Origin: Serratia liquefaciens
GTDB lineage: Bacteria; Pseudomonadota; Gammaproteobacteria; Enterobacterales; Enterobacteriaceae
Length of the DNA stretch: 64,000 nt
Assembly: GCA_012719855.1 (NCBI GenBank)
Contig: JAAXZN010000059.1
Location: 1 to 64,000, forward strand
Direction of reading: 5' to 3'
Positions 1 to 9,886 of the stretch are shown in pieces. The translations under genes were made by a program, and so were the position numbers. Under the pieces are notes generated by a model. The model had not been told where the DNA came from. It searched no databases and saw only the letters and a program-made list of their open reading frames with translations. Within the stretch, counting starts at the first letter, position 1; each line of letters opens with the position of its first letter.

Positions 1-73
1 CAGGCGTTATGTGAGGTATCAGGATAAGAAGGACCAAGAATACGAACAGCAAATGGAGTTGTTACAGGATTAA
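1..73 (+). CDS. C-terminal tail of a probable IS200/IS605-type transposase (partial)
   Basis: An open frame entering from the left edge in frame 2 ends at the TAA at 71-73. Its last 23 residues are highly charged (Arg, Lys, Glu, Gln) and end in Leu-Leu-Gln-Asp. This resembles the tails of small Y1 (HUH) transposases of the IS200/IS605 group. Two compact hairpins follow within 60 bases, as expected at the right end of such elements. No catalytic residue lies in the visible part, so the family call is an inference from the tail and the hairpins. Any gene ending in a basic, Gln-rich tail would fit equally well. Confidence 0.4.
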   Translation, partial: RRYVRYQDKKDQEYEQQMELLQD

Positions 74-82
74 AACGGACAA

Positions 83-135
83 GGCTCCCTTCTAGGGAGC
101 CCCATGTAAAGCCACCTCTTCAAGAGGTGGATTTT
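83..135 (+). other. Two tandem hairpins, candidate right end of an IS200/IS605 element or terminator
   Basis: The first stem pairs GGCTCCCT (83-90) with AGGGAGCC (94-101). The second pairs CCACCTCTT (112-120) with AAGAGGTGG (122-130) and is followed by ATTTTTA. Subterminal hairpins recognised by the transposase are typical of IS200/IS605 ends, but the second one would also serve as an intrinsic terminator. Both stems are seen directly; the role is inferred. Confidence 0.45.
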
Positions 136-153
136 TACTTACATGGCAGTAAA

Positions 154-172
154 CCCCGGAAAGTTACCGGGG
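154..172 (-). terminator. Stem-loop after the OYE gene
   Basis: CCCCGG (154-159) pairs with CCGGGG (167-172) about 10 bases past the stop codon of the leftward flavin oxidoreductase gene. Read on the minus strand it is followed by TTTACTG, a weak U-tract. It is a plausible weak terminator. Confidence 0.4.
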
Positions 173-180
173 CAGAGGAG

Positions 181-1278
181 TCAGACAGAAAGTTCAGAAT
201 CTTTAATATTGGCAATGGGTCCAAGAATCGCGCTGTCAAATTCGCGTAAGGCTACGCCGCTGGCCATTCGTTCAGGCAAGTCATGATTTGCCAAGGCGCC
301 TCGGCCTAATGCAATGAGATCGGCGCCCATGTCCATGACCTGTATTGCCCGGGATTTATCATGCAGGCTACCATTAGCCATAATGGTTAGCTGTGGAGCA
401 TATTTACGTCCCAGCTCAATCAGTGATAGTGGGTTATCAGGGAATGCTGGCTGCCACGCTTCATATTCAGTCAGGTGCAGATAATCGATACCGGAACCAG
501 CAAGCAACCTAAACACCACCCGTGCATCATCTTCGCCGTTAGCCCATTTATGGAAAAAGTCATTTACTTTCCCCTGAGATATTCGGATACCTACTGGAAT
601 ATCCTGACCTACACGTTGTCTGACAGAGTGAATCACTTCAAGGCTAAATTGCAGGCGGCCTGCGATGTCACCGCCCCAGCGGTCAGTACGCAGGTTAGTG
701 TGATCCGTGAAGAACTGATCGAGAAGATATCCATTTGCACCATGGATTTCCACGCCATCAAAGCCAGCCCCGAAAACAGCATGCGCCGCGGCATCGGCAA
801 AGCTATTGATAATGTCCTGTATTTCGTCTTCGCTGAGTTCACGAGGAACAGGGTATTTACCTTCGCCACGATAAAACGTCATCTGCTTGCCTACCGGACG
901 AACGGCACTTGGTGCAACAGTCCCATCCCGAAAATAGTTGCCCTGTGACAACGCACCAGAGTGCTGAATTTGGGCAAAAATACGCCCCTGTTGTTGGTGA
1001 ACGGCGTCAGTGATGTTGTGCCATCCTGCAACCTGTGCCGTGCTGGTCAAGCCAGCCTGAAAGGCATAAGTCTGTGACCATTCTTTATCAATATAAATGC
1101 CTTCCGATATAACCAGACCAAATCCACCGCGTGCAAAATCTTCGTAGTATGTCTTCATACGATCGCTGGCTACGCCCTCCTCGGAGGCGGTGACACGGGT
1201 CATTGGTGCGACCACTAGGCGGTTTTTTAAGGCTAACTTCCCGATACTGGCGGGGGTGAAAAGGGATAATGTCGTCAT
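181..1278 (-). CDS. Old Yellow Enzyme family NADH:flavin oxidoreductase (NemA-like)
   Basis: A 365-residue cytosolic FMN enzyme predicted to reduce activated C=C bonds or nitro compounds with NAD(P)H. The single TIM-barrel domain starts with the family motif around residues 19-28 (NRLVVAPMTR). It carries the substrate-binding His/Asn pair in HGAN (His179, Asn182), followed by the typical LLDQF and NLRTDRWGG segments (about 185-203). The length matches the family. The gene diverges from a LysR regulator at 1441, and the 162-base gap holds a perfect palindrome, so control by that regulator is likely. Base composition is poorer in G+C than the liv genes to the right, consistent with acquired DNA. 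The physiological substrate cannot be told from sequence. Confidence 0.88.
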   Translation of the reverse strand: MTTLSLFTPASIGKLALKNRLVVAPMTRVTASEEGVASDRMKTYYEDFARGGFGLVISEGIYIDKEWSQTYAFQAGLTSTAQVAGWHNITDAVHQQQGRIFAQIQHSGALSQGNYFRDGTVAPSAVRPVGKQMTFYRGEGKYPVPRELSEDEIQDIINSFADAAAHAVFGAGFDGVEIHGANGYLLDQFFTDHTNLRTDRWGGDIAGRLQFSLEVIHSVRQRVGQDIPVGIRISQGKVNDFFHKWANGEDDARVVFRLLAGSGIDYLHLTEYEAWQPAFPDNPLSLIELGRKYAPQLTIMANGSLHDKSRAIQVMDMGADLIALGRGALANHDLPERMASGVALREFDSAILGPIANIKDSELSV

Positions 1279-1360
1279 GAGTTTTTCCAGATAAATTAAA
1301 TCATGATTGCACTATAATCATTGCTGAATTAGGGATAAACAGGCCAAAATGATAAGGTTG

Positions 1361-1379
1361 TATAACGATTATCGTTATA
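1361..1379. promoter_or_regulatory. 19-bp palindrome, candidate LysR operator
   Basis: TATAACGATTATCGTTATA is a perfect inverted repeat with 9-bp arms around one central base. It has the T-N11-A form typical of LysR-type binding sites and lies between the divergent OYE and LysR genes. Binding by the adjacent regulator is an inference. Confidence 0.6.
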
Positions 1380-1440
1380 ATTTGTATTTTCCATTTTGCT
1401 TAATAAATGACTTTGCAATGATTGATATATTGGGGGCGAC

Positions 1441-2322
1441 ATGAATCTGCAGGACGTATCACTCTTCCTCGTCATAACCGAAACTCACAGCCTCACTCAG
1501 GCAGCGAAACGACTGGGTATTTCCGCCATGTCTGTTTCAAGACGCCTCGCATCACTTGAACACGAGCTCGGAACGCGCCTTTTACAGAGAACGACCCGAT
1601 CTGTTTCATTAACTCAGGAAGGCATGGAATTCCTGCCTTATGCCCGGGCACTCATTGACGCGGAGACGGGGGCTCGGGCGCTATTTTCTTCATCAACGCA
1701 GGGGGCCGTAGGATTATTGAGAATCACTGCACCATCAGGATTCGGACGGCGTAATATCTTGCCTCTCGTTTCTGGACTGTTAGCAGACAATCCAAAGCTG
1801 AGTATCGACCTTCAGTTAAGCGAAGATGTGGTTGATATCGTCGGGAGAGGGATTGATGTAGCAATACGTATCGCGCCATTAAAGGACTCAACACTTATAG
1901 CCCGTAAAATTGCTGATAATCCTCGTGTAATCTGCGCTTCACCCGATTATCTGAAAGCGAATGGTAAACCTCAGTTCGTCGAGGATTTAATGCAACATCA
2001 TTGCCTGAGACTCAGTAGCGTACCTCAATGGATTTTCGAGCGTGATGGTGAAGTTATCAGGACCAGCGTTGATGGGCGTTTTAGCTCAGATAACGTTGAA
2101 GGGGTAAGAGACCTGTGTGCTGAGGGACTGGGAATTGCACAACTTACTCGCTGGGATGTCTTAAAAGAGACCCGGGAAGGTACGCTTGTTGAGATTGATT
2201 TACTTGATGCCAGGCCTCAGGCTTTATCAGTCTGGGCTGTTCTACCTACAACGCGTTACCTTCCCCTCCGGGTCAGCACTTTTATTGACAAATTAAAATC
2301 ATCCCTGAATTCCATGAATTAA
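1441..2322 (+). CDS. LysR-type transcriptional regulator
   Basis: 293 residues with an N-terminal winged helix-turn-helix (about residues 1-60; the recognition region reads AAKRLGISAMSVSRRLASLE) and a C-terminal periplasmic-binding-like effector domain (about 90-290). It is divergent from the flavin oxidoreductase gene. The usual logic of such pairs is that the regulator activates the neighbour in response to an electrophile or substrate and represses itself. The ATG at 1441 is the first Met of the HTH. The ligand is unknown. The gene lies in the lower-G+C accessory stretch next to tRNA-Asn. Confidence 0.85.
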   Translation: MNLQDVSLFLVITETHSLTQAAKRLGISAMSVSRRLASLEHELGTRLLQRTTRSVSLTQEGMEFLPYARALIDAETGARALFSSSTQGAVGLLRITAPSGFGRRNILPLVSGLLADNPKLSIDLQLSEDVVDIVGRGIDVAIRIAPLKDSTLIARKIADNPRVICASPDYLKANGKPQFVEDLMQHHCLRLSSVPQWIFERDGEVIRTSVDGRFSSDNVEGVRDLCAEGLGIAQLTRWDVLKETREGTLVEIDLLDARPQALSVWAVLPTTRYLPLRVSTFIDKLKSSLNSMN

Positions 2323-2403
2323 TTCATAAACTTCGGCTTCAGTTTGCCACTGTTGAGCCAGCAGAAAGCTTTATGAAAAATAAAGCCTGCTCTTGCTCTT
2401 AGG

Positions 2404-2424
2404 TCTACTCTTCGCCCTTAGCCG
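2404..2424. repeat. Possible degenerate left half of the island repeat
   Basis: This stretch shares the CTCTTCGC core and a following AGCCG with the left half-repeat near the second tRNA-Asn (30260-30282). It occupies the same position relative to its tRNA. It may instead simply be conserved tRNA-flanking sequence. Confidence 0.25.
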
Positions 2425-2445
2425 CTGCTCACCCCATCTCCGAAA

Positions 2446-2480
2446 GCAAAAAGCCCGCTTAAGTTTCCTTAAGCGGGCTT
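2446..2480 (-). terminator. Rho-independent terminator of tRNA-Asn
   Basis: AAGCCCGCTTAAG (2451-2463) pairs with CTTAAGCGGGCTT (2468-2480). On the minus strand, just past the tRNA 3' end, the stem is followed by a run of Ts (complement of 2446-2450). It is a strong intrinsic terminator. Confidence 0.85.
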
Positions 2481-2488
2481 CTCTAATA

Positions 2489-2564
2489 TGGCTCCTCTGA
2501 CTGGACTCGAACCAGTGACATACGGATTAACAGTCCGCCGTTCTACCGACTGAACTACAGAGGA
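2489..2564 (-). tRNA. tRNA-Asn (GTT)
   Basis: The reverse complement folds as a complete 76-nt tRNA. The acceptor stem starts TCCTCTG and ends CAGAGGA plus the discriminator and encoded CCA (complement TGG at 2489-2491). The T-arm contains GTTCGAGTC, and the anticodon loop CTGTTAATC has anticodon GTT. The sequence is identical to the second copy at 30344-30419. Its 3' end faces the accessory genes on the left, the usual arrangement when a tRNA 3' end has served as an integration site. Confidence 0.97.
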
Positions 2565-3054
2565 ATCGTGTGAACGGGGCGAATAATAGCGGGGTGGTGC
2601 GGCTTTGTCAAAGCACTAAACTGCAAGAAAAGCGCATTTGCTGTCGGAATGAACATGTTGCGTTGTTTTTCGGCATTTATCCCCCTTGTCAGCTCGGTTT
2701 ATCAGCGTAAAACCCCTGTCGTGATGTTGCACCGGCCTTTGCACATTTACGGTGCGAAGGATCTCGCGGTTGATTTGCATGTGGCCAACATCGCCGAGAA
2801 GTTTTTTCGCACAATTGCCCCCAGAGCCCCCCACAGAGCCACCTGAGCGCAGTGATCCCCACTCATTTTCCCTCTGATATGTAGGATGAATAAACAGAAA
2901 ATATGTATTGGCCGTCACAATGGCTGGATTTTTGCTTGCTTAAATTCGGGTAATGCGACTGCGCTCTCGCGCAAATTATTTTCCCCGTCTACACATAAAG
3001 TGACTGCTCCACGCCTCTGGGCGTTTCGCTAAAACAGTGCTGAGGAATACAACA
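2565..3054. other. Intergenic region between tRNA-Asn and livK
   Basis: About 490 bases with no convincing gene. The left end must hold the leftward promoter of tRNA-Asn and the right end the livK promoter. The stretch at roughly 2880-3000 is A+T-rich, which would suit Lrp-type control, but no clear operator is visible. A 65-codon frame at 2649 lacks a Shine-Dalgarno site and resembles nothing I know. Confidence 0.5.
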
Positions 3055-4173
3055 ATGTCATCGAAATTGAATAAAAGTCCGCTCGCTGCTCTGCTTATCG
3101 GTTGTTTAGGTTGTGCTTTTTATGCTCAGGCCGATATCGTTATCGGCGTCGCCGGGCCGTTCTCCGGGCCGAATGCGACCTATGGAGATCAGTACTGGCG
3201 TGGTGCCTCGCAGGCGGCGGCGGATATCAACGCCGCCGGCGGGATTAAAGGGGAAAAAATCAAGCTGGTGCAGGGGGATGACGCCTGCGAACCCAAACAG
3301 GCGGTCTCGGTCGCCAACCGTCTGGTCGATCAGGACAAGGTCTCAGCGGTGGTGGGGCACTTCTGCTCGTCCTCCACCATGCCGGCCTCCGAGGTGTATG
3401 ACGAAGCCGGCATAATCGCCATCACCCCCGGCTCCACCAACCCGCAGATCACCGAGCGCGGCATGACCAACATGTTCCGCATGTGCGGCCGTGACGATCA
3501 GCAAGGGGTGATCGCCACCAACTACATGCTGGATACCCTGAAAGCCAAGCGCATCGCAGTGATCCACGACAAAGACACCTACGGCCAGGGGTTGGCGGAT
3601 GCTGCCAAGGCAGAAATGAACAAGCGCGGCGTGAAAGAGGTGCTGTATGAAGGGCTGTCGCGCGGTGAGAAAGACTTTAACGCGCTGGTGACCAAAATTG
3701 CCTCGGTCAAACCCGACGTGGTCTATTTCGGCGGCTGCCACCCAGAAGCCGGACCATTGGTGCGCCAGATGCGTGAGCAGGGTGTCACCGCCAAGTTCTT
3801 CTCCGGTGACTGCATCGTGACCGAAGAGCTGGTGACCGCTGCCGGTGGGCCGCAGTACACCAACGGCGTGCTGATGACCTTCGGTAACGATCCGCGCCAA
3901 ATCCCGGAAGGTAAGGCGGTGATCGCCAAATTCCGCGCCAGCGGTTTCGAGCCGGAAGGTTACACCCTCTACTCCTACGCCTCTGTTCAGGCGATCGCCG
4001 CGGCCTTCAGCGCCACCGGCGGCAAAGACAGCGCCAAGGCCAGCGAATGGCTGAAATCTCATGATGTGGATACCGTAATGGGCAAAAAGGCCTGGGATAA
4101 GAAAGGCGACCTGAAGGTATCGGATTACGTGGTCTATCAGTGGGACGACAAAGGCAAATATCACCAACTCTAA
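3055..4173 (+). CDS. livK: Branched-chain amino acid ABC transporter, periplasmic binding protein
   Basis: 372 residues from the ATG at 3055, which is preceded by TGAGGA 9 bases upstream; an in-frame GTG at 3037 is less likely. A signal peptide is visible (basic start, hydrophobic core, probable cleavage after Ala-Gln-Ala near residue 26). The mature part starts with the typical VIGVAGPFSGPNA segment of LivJ/LivK type-I binding proteins, with Cys residues (near DDACEP and HFCSSS) that commonly form a disulfide. It captures Leu, Ile or Val in the periplasm for LivHMGF. It leads the liv operon and is separated from livH by a stable hairpin. Confidence 0.93.
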   Translation: MSSKLNKSPLAALLIGCLGCAFYAQADIVIGVAGPFSGPNATYGDQYWRGASQAAADINAAGGIKGEKIKLVQGDDACEPKQAVSVANRLVDQDKVSAVVGHFCSSSTMPASEVYDEAGIIAITPGSTNPQITERGMTNMFRMCGRDDQQGVIATNYMLDTLKAKRIAVIHDKDTYGQGLADAAKAEMNKRGVKEVLYEGLSRGEKDFNALVTKIASVKPDVVYFGGCHPEAGPLVRQMREQGVTAKFFSGDCIVTEELVTAAGGPQYTNGVLMTFGNDPRQIPEGKAVIAKFRASGFEPEGYTLYSYASVQAIAAAFSATGGKDSAKASEWLKSHDVDTVMGKKAWDKKGDLKVSDYVVYQWDDKGKYHQL

Positions 4174-4232
4174 TCAGCCCGACGGCTCAGGTTTATCCCT
4201 CCCGTATGGGGGCGGATAGGCGTGACTGATAA

Positions 4233-4259
4233 GCGGATCCGCGTGTGCTGCGGATCCGC
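4233..4259 (+). promoter_or_regulatory. Intercistronic stem-loop between livK and livH
   Basis: Two copies of GCGGATCCGC (4233-4242 and 4250-4259) pair across a 7-base loop, and each arm is itself self-complementary. There is no U-tract. A stable stem here would protect or attenuate the transcript so that binding protein is made in excess over permease, a pattern known for ABC importers; the role is inferred. Confidence 0.5.
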
Positions 4260-4323
4260 GCCGATTCTTCCCTTGGGCCGCGCCTGCTTTTGCTTGCGGT
4301 CCCACCAGGCGAGACTGCTCATT

Positions 4324-5238
4324 ATGGACGTTTTCTTTCTGCAACAATTGATCAACGGCCTGACGCTCGGCGCGGTTTATGGCCTGATCGCCATCGGCTA
4401 CACCATGGTTTACGGCATTATCGGCATGATCAACTTCGCCCACGGCGAGGTGTATATGATCTCCGCCTACCTGTGCGCCATCGGGCTGGCGCTGCTGTCG
4501 TTCTTCGGCCTGCAGTCGTTCCCGTTGCTGATCCTCGGTACGCTGGTGTTTACCATCGTTATCACCGGCGTGTATGGCTGGGTGATCGAACGTATCGCCT
4601 ACAAACCCTTGCGCAACTCGACCCGCCTGGCCCCGCTGATCTCCGCAATCGGCATGTCGCTGATCTTGCAAAACTACGCGCAAATCAGCCAAGGGCCACG
4701 TCAGCAAGGGATCCCAACGCTGCTGGATGGCGTGTTCCGCCTCAACTTCGACGGCGGGGTGATCCAAATCACCTACACCAAGGTGTTTATCCTGGTCGCT
4801 TCGCTGCTGGGCATGGCGATCCTCACTTACATCATTCAGCACACCCGGCTGGGGCGCATTTGTCGCGCGACGCAACAGGACCGCAAGATGGCGTCAATTC
4901 TCGGCATCAACACTGATAGGGTCATTTCCCTGGTGTTCGTGATCGGTGCTGCCATGGCCGGGCTGGCGGGGGTGTTGATCACCATGAACTACGGCACCTT
5001 CGATTTCTACGTCGGGTTTATTATCGGCATCAAAGCCTTCACCGCCGCGGTCCTGGGAGGCATCGGTTCGTTGCCCGGCGCGATGCTGGGCGGGTTGCTG
5101 CTGGGCGTGGCGGAGGCGCAGTTCGCCGGCATGGTGAACTCGGATTACAAGGACGTATTCTCCTTCGGTTTACTGGTGGTGATCCTGATTTTCCGCCCTC
5201 AGGGCCTGCTCGGACGGCCAATGGTCGCTAAGGTTTGA
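4324..5238 (+). CDS. livH: Branched-chain amino acid ABC transporter permease
   Basis: 304 residues from the ATG at 4324 (start MDVFFLQQLINGLTLGAVYG). The frame is open further upstream, but the extra residues overlap the intercistronic hairpin and do not look like LivH. About eight hydrophobic segments span the protein, with the family segment INFAHGEVYM near residues 36-45 and the cytoplasmic coupling loop containing AAVLGGIGSLPGA near residue 240. It is an inner-membrane subunit of the LIV-I/LS importer. livM follows 11 bases downstream. Confidence 0.93.
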   Translation: MDVFFLQQLINGLTLGAVYGLIAIGYTMVYGIIGMINFAHGEVYMISAYLCAIGLALLSFFGLQSFPLLILGTLVFTIVITGVYGWVIERIAYKPLRNSTRLAPLISAIGMSLILQNYAQISQGPRQQGIPTLLDGVFRLNFDGGVIQITYTKVFILVASLLGMAILTYIIQHTRLGRICRATQQDRKMASILGINTDRVISLVFVIGAAMAGLAGVLITMNYGTFDFYVGFIIGIKAFTAAVLGGIGSLPGAMLGGLLLGVAEAQFAGMVNSDYKDVFSFGLLVVILIFRPQGLLGRPMVAKV

Positions 5239-5249
5239 GGGGAAAACTT

Positions 5250-6532
5250 ATGTCGCACTCTGAGGTTCACCCGGGGCTGAACATTAAGCGCAGCCTGCTG
5301 GACGCCGTATTGGCCGGGCTGATTGCCCTGATCGTGTTCGGGCCGATCGTCGGCATCGTTCTGAACGGCTACAGCTTTAACTTCGAGCCGCACCGGCTGG
5401 TGTGGATTATCGCGGTGGTGATGGCCGGGCGGCTGTTACTGAGTCTGTTTCTGCAAACCGCACCGGGCCGTAAATTGCTGACGCGCTTTGACGGCGGTAA
5501 CGACGGGGTGTATGTCCGGCCGATCGGCGCCAAGACCAGCCTGCGATGGATTATTCCGTTAATGGCGGTTATCGCGCTGCTGTTTCCGTTTGTCGCCACC
5601 AAATACCTGCTGACGGTGGCGATACTGGGGCTGATTTACGTGCTGCTCGGGCTGGGTTTGAACATCGTTGTCGGGCTGGCCGGGCTGCTCGATCTGGGCT
5701 ATGTGGCGTTCTACGCTATTGGTGCCTATGGATTGGCGCTGGGCTACCAGTATCTCGGCCTCGGGTTCTGGGCGATGCTGCCTTTGGGGGCGCTGATGGC
5801 GGCGCTGGCCGGCGCGCTGCTGGGGTTCCCGGTGTTGCGTATGCACGGCGACTATCTGGCGATCGTCACGCTGGGGTTTGGCGAGATCATCCGGCTGGTG
5901 CTCAACAACTGGATGTCGCTGACCGGCGGGCCGAACGGCGTCTCGGTACCGGCACCGACGATCTTTGGCCTGGAGTTTGGCCGACGAGCGAAGGACGGCG
6001 GCGTGCCAATCCACGAGTTCCTCGGCATCACTTATAACCCTAACCTGAAATTTATCTTTATCTATGCGGTGCTGTTCCTGGTGGTGCTGCTGGTGCTGTA
6101 CATCAAGCACCGGCTGACGCGCATGCCGATCGGCCGCGCCTGGGAGGCCCTGCGTGAGGATGAAATCGCCTGTCGTTCGCTCGGCTTAAACCACGTGTTG
6201 GTCAAGCTGTCGGCCTTTATGATGGGCGCGTCCACCGCCGGGCTGGCCGGGGTGTTTTTCGCCACCTATCAGGGGTTCGTCAACCCCACCTCGTTTACCT
6301 TCTTCGAATCGGCGTTGATCCTGGCGATTGTGGTGCTGGGCGGGATGGGATCGACCATCGGCGTGGTGCTGGCGGCGTTCGTGCTCACGGTGGCGCCGGA
6401 ACTGTTGCGCAGCTTCGCTGAGTACCGCGTGCTGTTGTTTGGCGTGCTGATGGTGGCGATGATGATTTGGCGACCGCGTGGGCTGGTGCGGATCAGCCGA
6501 ACCAGCTTTGCGCCGCGCAAGGGGGTGGCGCC

Positions 6533-6536
<4 letters not shown>
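5250..6536 (+). CDS. livM: Branched-chain amino acid ABC transporter permease
   Basis: 428 residues from the ATG at 5250, which has GAGGGGAA just upstream. The N-terminal extension of about 90 residues with two or three membrane segments is typical of enterobacterial LivM. The core permease domain runs from about residue 110 to 415 and includes GLNIVVGLAGLLDLGYVAFY and the coupling loop VVLGGMGSTIG. It forms the membrane channel with LivH. Its stop overlaps the livG start (ATGA), indicating translational coupling. Confidence 0.93.
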
Positions 6537-7404
<868 letters not shown>

Positions 7405-7408
<4 letters not shown>

Positions 7409-8121
7409 GCAATGTGATGTTGGAATTTCGCAATGTGGACGTGTTTTACGGCCCGATCCAGGCGTTGCAGCAGGTTTCGTTGCAGGTGAATGAAGGGGAA
7501 ACGGTGGCGCTGATTGGCGCCAACGGCGCGGGAAAGTCGACGCTGCTGATGTCGATCTTCGGCCAACCGCGCATCAGCGGCGGGCAGATTTTGTTTCGCG
7601 GAGAGGACATCAGCCAGCGTTCTACCCATTACGTTGCCAGCAGCGGCATCGCTCAGGCACCGGAAGGACGGCGGATCTTTCCGGACATGAGCGTGGAGGA
7701 AAACCTGCTGATGGGCACCATCACCGTCGGTAATCGCTATGTGGATGAGGATTTGCTGCGCATGTTCGAACTGTTTCCACGCCTGAAGGAGCGACGCAAC
7801 CAGCGGGCGATGACCATGTCCGGCGGCGAACAGCAGATGTTGGCGATTGCCCGGGCCTTGATGAGCCGACCTAAACTGCTGCTGCTGGATGAGCCGAGCC
7901 TGGGGCTGGCGCCGATTATCGTCAAACAGATCTTCAGCATTCTGCGCGAATTGACCCGGGGCGGCATGACGCTGTTCCTGGTGGAGCAGAACGCCAACCA
8001 CGCGCTCAAGCTGTCCGACCGCGGCTATGTGATGGTCAACGGCCAAATTCGCCTGACCGGCAGCGGCGCGGAGCTGCTAAGCAATCAGGAGGTGAGGAAG
8101 GCTTATCTGGGTGGCGCCTAG
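7405..8121 (+). CDS. livF: Branched-chain amino acid ABC transporter ATP-binding protein
   Basis: 238 residues, coupled to livG by an ATGA overlap. Walker A is GANGAGKS, the signature is MSGGEQQMLAIARAL and Walker B is LLLLDEPSLGLAP; this is the short LivF form. It is the last gene of livKHMGF. Its TAG stop lies in a CTAG shared with the stop codon of the converging hydroxylase gene, so the two reading frames overlap by 4 bases. Confidence 0.94.
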
Positions 8122-8804
8122 AACTGGCGCTGGATCAGTCGCACGTTCAGCCGTACCAGGGCAATAATGCCGCTGGACAAGATCCGCAGGCCGCGGGGTA
8201 AATCACGGCGGCGGATATCCAGCAACAGCACGGTGCGCACCTGGTCGCTGTCGTTCCACACTTCGTGTTCGAAGGTGTCGTCCCACAGCATAAAATCCCC
8301 GTCGTTCAGCCGGTATTCCTGCCCGTCTACCTTCAACACGGCGGCAGGCGCGCCGTCGGCACGTTTGGGCATCGACAGCACCAGATAGCCGCGCAGAATG
8401 CCACGGAACGGACCACGGTGCGCGGGCACCTGTTTGCCGGGCGCCAGGAACGACAATGAGGCTGAAAGCACATCCGGGGAAGAGGCGATCAGCTCCGCAA
8501 GCTGCGGGCAGCGGGCGAGATTACGCGCTATCGGTTGGCCGTAGGCCTGCATGATAAACATGCGCCAGTCGCGAGCGTCATTGGCGGAGATCGACGCCTG
8601 TTCGCTCATGATCTCGTGAAATCGTGGGATATTACGCAGATCTTGCTCGACGGTCAGCGCCTCCTCGCGTATCTGCTGCCAGTGAGCGGTAAAACGTTGA
8701 GCATCGGGAAACAGCCGGGTGCTGTCGAGGACCGGCGCGCCGCTGATGCGGCGATCGTAAATACGGCGAAGTGCCAGTACGGACCAATCGTAGATAGCTG
8801 ACAT
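8118..8804 (-). CDS. Aspartyl/asparaginyl beta-hydroxylase family 2OG-Fe(II) oxygenase
   Basis: 228 residues of the Asp/Asn beta-hydroxylase fold (LpxO and related). The iron ligands appear as His129 in HRGPFRG and His180 in DDTFEHEVWN. An Arg-containing strand (RTVLLLDIRRRDLP, from about 190) binds 2-oxoglutarate. A short hydrophobic stretch near the C-terminus (about 208-220) could touch the membrane, but the N-terminal anchor of LpxO is absent. Substrates in this family include lipid A acyl chains and other small or peptide targets, so none is named. It is transcribed toward livF. Confidence 0.8.
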   Translation of the reverse strand: MSAIYDWSVLALRRIYDRRISGAPVLDSTRLFPDAQRFTAHWQQIREEALTVEQDLRNIPRFHEIMSEQASISANDARDWRMFIMQAYGQPIARNLARCPQLAELIASSPDVLSASLSFLAPGKQVPAHRGPFRGILRGYLVLSMPKRADGAPAAVLKVDGQEYRLNDGDFMLWDDTFEHEVWNDSDQVRTVLLLDIRRRDLPRGLRILSSGIIALVRLNVRLIQRQF

Positions 8805-8851
8805 AGTGACCTCATAGCAGTGACCCGATTTCTCGCCGTCTTTGGGTAGTA

Positions 8852-9886
8852 TCAGGCTTTTTTTATGTGTGATTTCCGGACGATCAATTCGCCGGTGTAC
8901 AGCTTTTGTCCACCGGGTTCGAAGGCCTGCGTCAGGCAGTGAATGCCATCGGCGATCAGCTGCTGCATCGGCTGGCGATAGGTGGTCAGCTGGTAGCTGG
9001 GCGAGGCCGCCAGCTCGATGTCGTCAAACCCCACCACGGCAATCGGCGCACAATCCGGCATGGCGCGTATGGCATCGATGACGCCGACCGCCAGAATGTC
9101 GTTCTCACAAAAAATAGCTTCTATCCGCTGTGTTGCCGGGGTGGCGGCCAGATAGGCCGAAAAAGCTTCCATACCGCAAAGGCGCTGATAGTGCGGTGCC
9201 TGTAGCACCACGCTGACGTCACGCTGCCGTTCTGCCAGCGCGGCGCGGAAACCGTCAAGGCGGCGCAATTGAGTGGACTCGCTTATCGGCCCAGCCAGAT
9301 ATCCCATACGTTGATAGTCTTGCGCGAGCAGCAGCTCGCCGATTTCTCGCCCGGCCTGATGACCGTGGGTCGCCAGCACCTGGATGTAAGGGCTTTCGCT
9401 GTAGCGGTACAGCACCACCAGCGGAATACGGTGAATGTCCTGCGCCAGCGCAATCAGCCGGTCATTAAGCAGCGTGCCGAGGAACAGCAGGCCGTCCACC
9501 TGCATTTGGTCCGCCAGCGTCAGCACCGATTCATAATCACGTTCAGAGGTGATATTGAGCAGCAAAGCCATATAACCACGGCTTTGCAACTGCCGGGTCA
9601 CTTCATCGAGCAGCGTAAAGATATGCGGATTTTTAAGCTCGTCCGCCACCAGCCCGATGATGCGAGTGCTCTTTTTCGACAGGCTGCGCGCCAGCAGGTT
9701 AGGGCGGTAACCCAATTCACGCGCTGCGGTCTGTACGCGCAGCAGCGTCTGCGGCGAAATCGAAGCGCCGTCGGTAAAGGCGCGCGATACCGTCCATTTA
9801 GACACGCCGGCACGGGCGGCCACATCGCTGGCCGTCGCCTTGCGTGCTGCGGGCGCCGGGGTAGAGCCGGGTTTCTTCGTCATCAT
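8852..9886 (-). CDS. LacI-family transcriptional repressor
   Basis: 344 residues with an N-terminal LacI HTH at about 19-44 (SDVAARAGVSKWTVSRAF), a hinge helix (LLARSLSKKST) and a periplasmic-binding-protein-like sensor domain to the end. It is divergent from the Gfo/Idh/MocA and TIM-barrel genes. Two identical perfect palindromes of the LacI-operator type lie in the gap immediately before those genes. The simplest reading is a repressor of that sugar or polyol operon, released by its ligand. The ligand is unknown. The start Met at 9886 precedes a short basic leader before the HTH. Confidence 0.9.
   Translation of the reverse strand: MMTKKPGSTPAPAARKATASDVAARAGVSKWTVSRAFTDGASISPQTLLRVQTAARELGYRPNLLARSLSKKSTRIIGLVADELKNPHIFTLLDEVTRQLQSRGYMALLLNITSERDYESVLTLADQMQVDGLLFLGTLLNDRLIALAQDIHRIPLVVLYRYSESPYIQVLATHGHQAGREIGELLLAQDYQRMGYLAGPISESTQLRRLDGFRAALAERQRDVSVVLQAPHYQRLCGMEAFSAYLAATPATQRIEAIFCENDILAVGVIDAIRAMPDCAPIAVVGFDDIELAASPSYQLTTYRQPMQQLIADGIHCLTQAFEPGGQKLYTGELIVRKSHIKKA

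Noticed and set aside
475..948. 157-codon frame on the plus strand within the OYE gene
   Set aside because: It is antisense to a complete, motif-bearing OYE gene and is best explained as a shadow of its codon use.
2649..2846. 65-codon frame between tRNA-Asn and livK
   Set aside because: No ribosome site, no family resemblance, and it overlaps the likely tRNA promoter.
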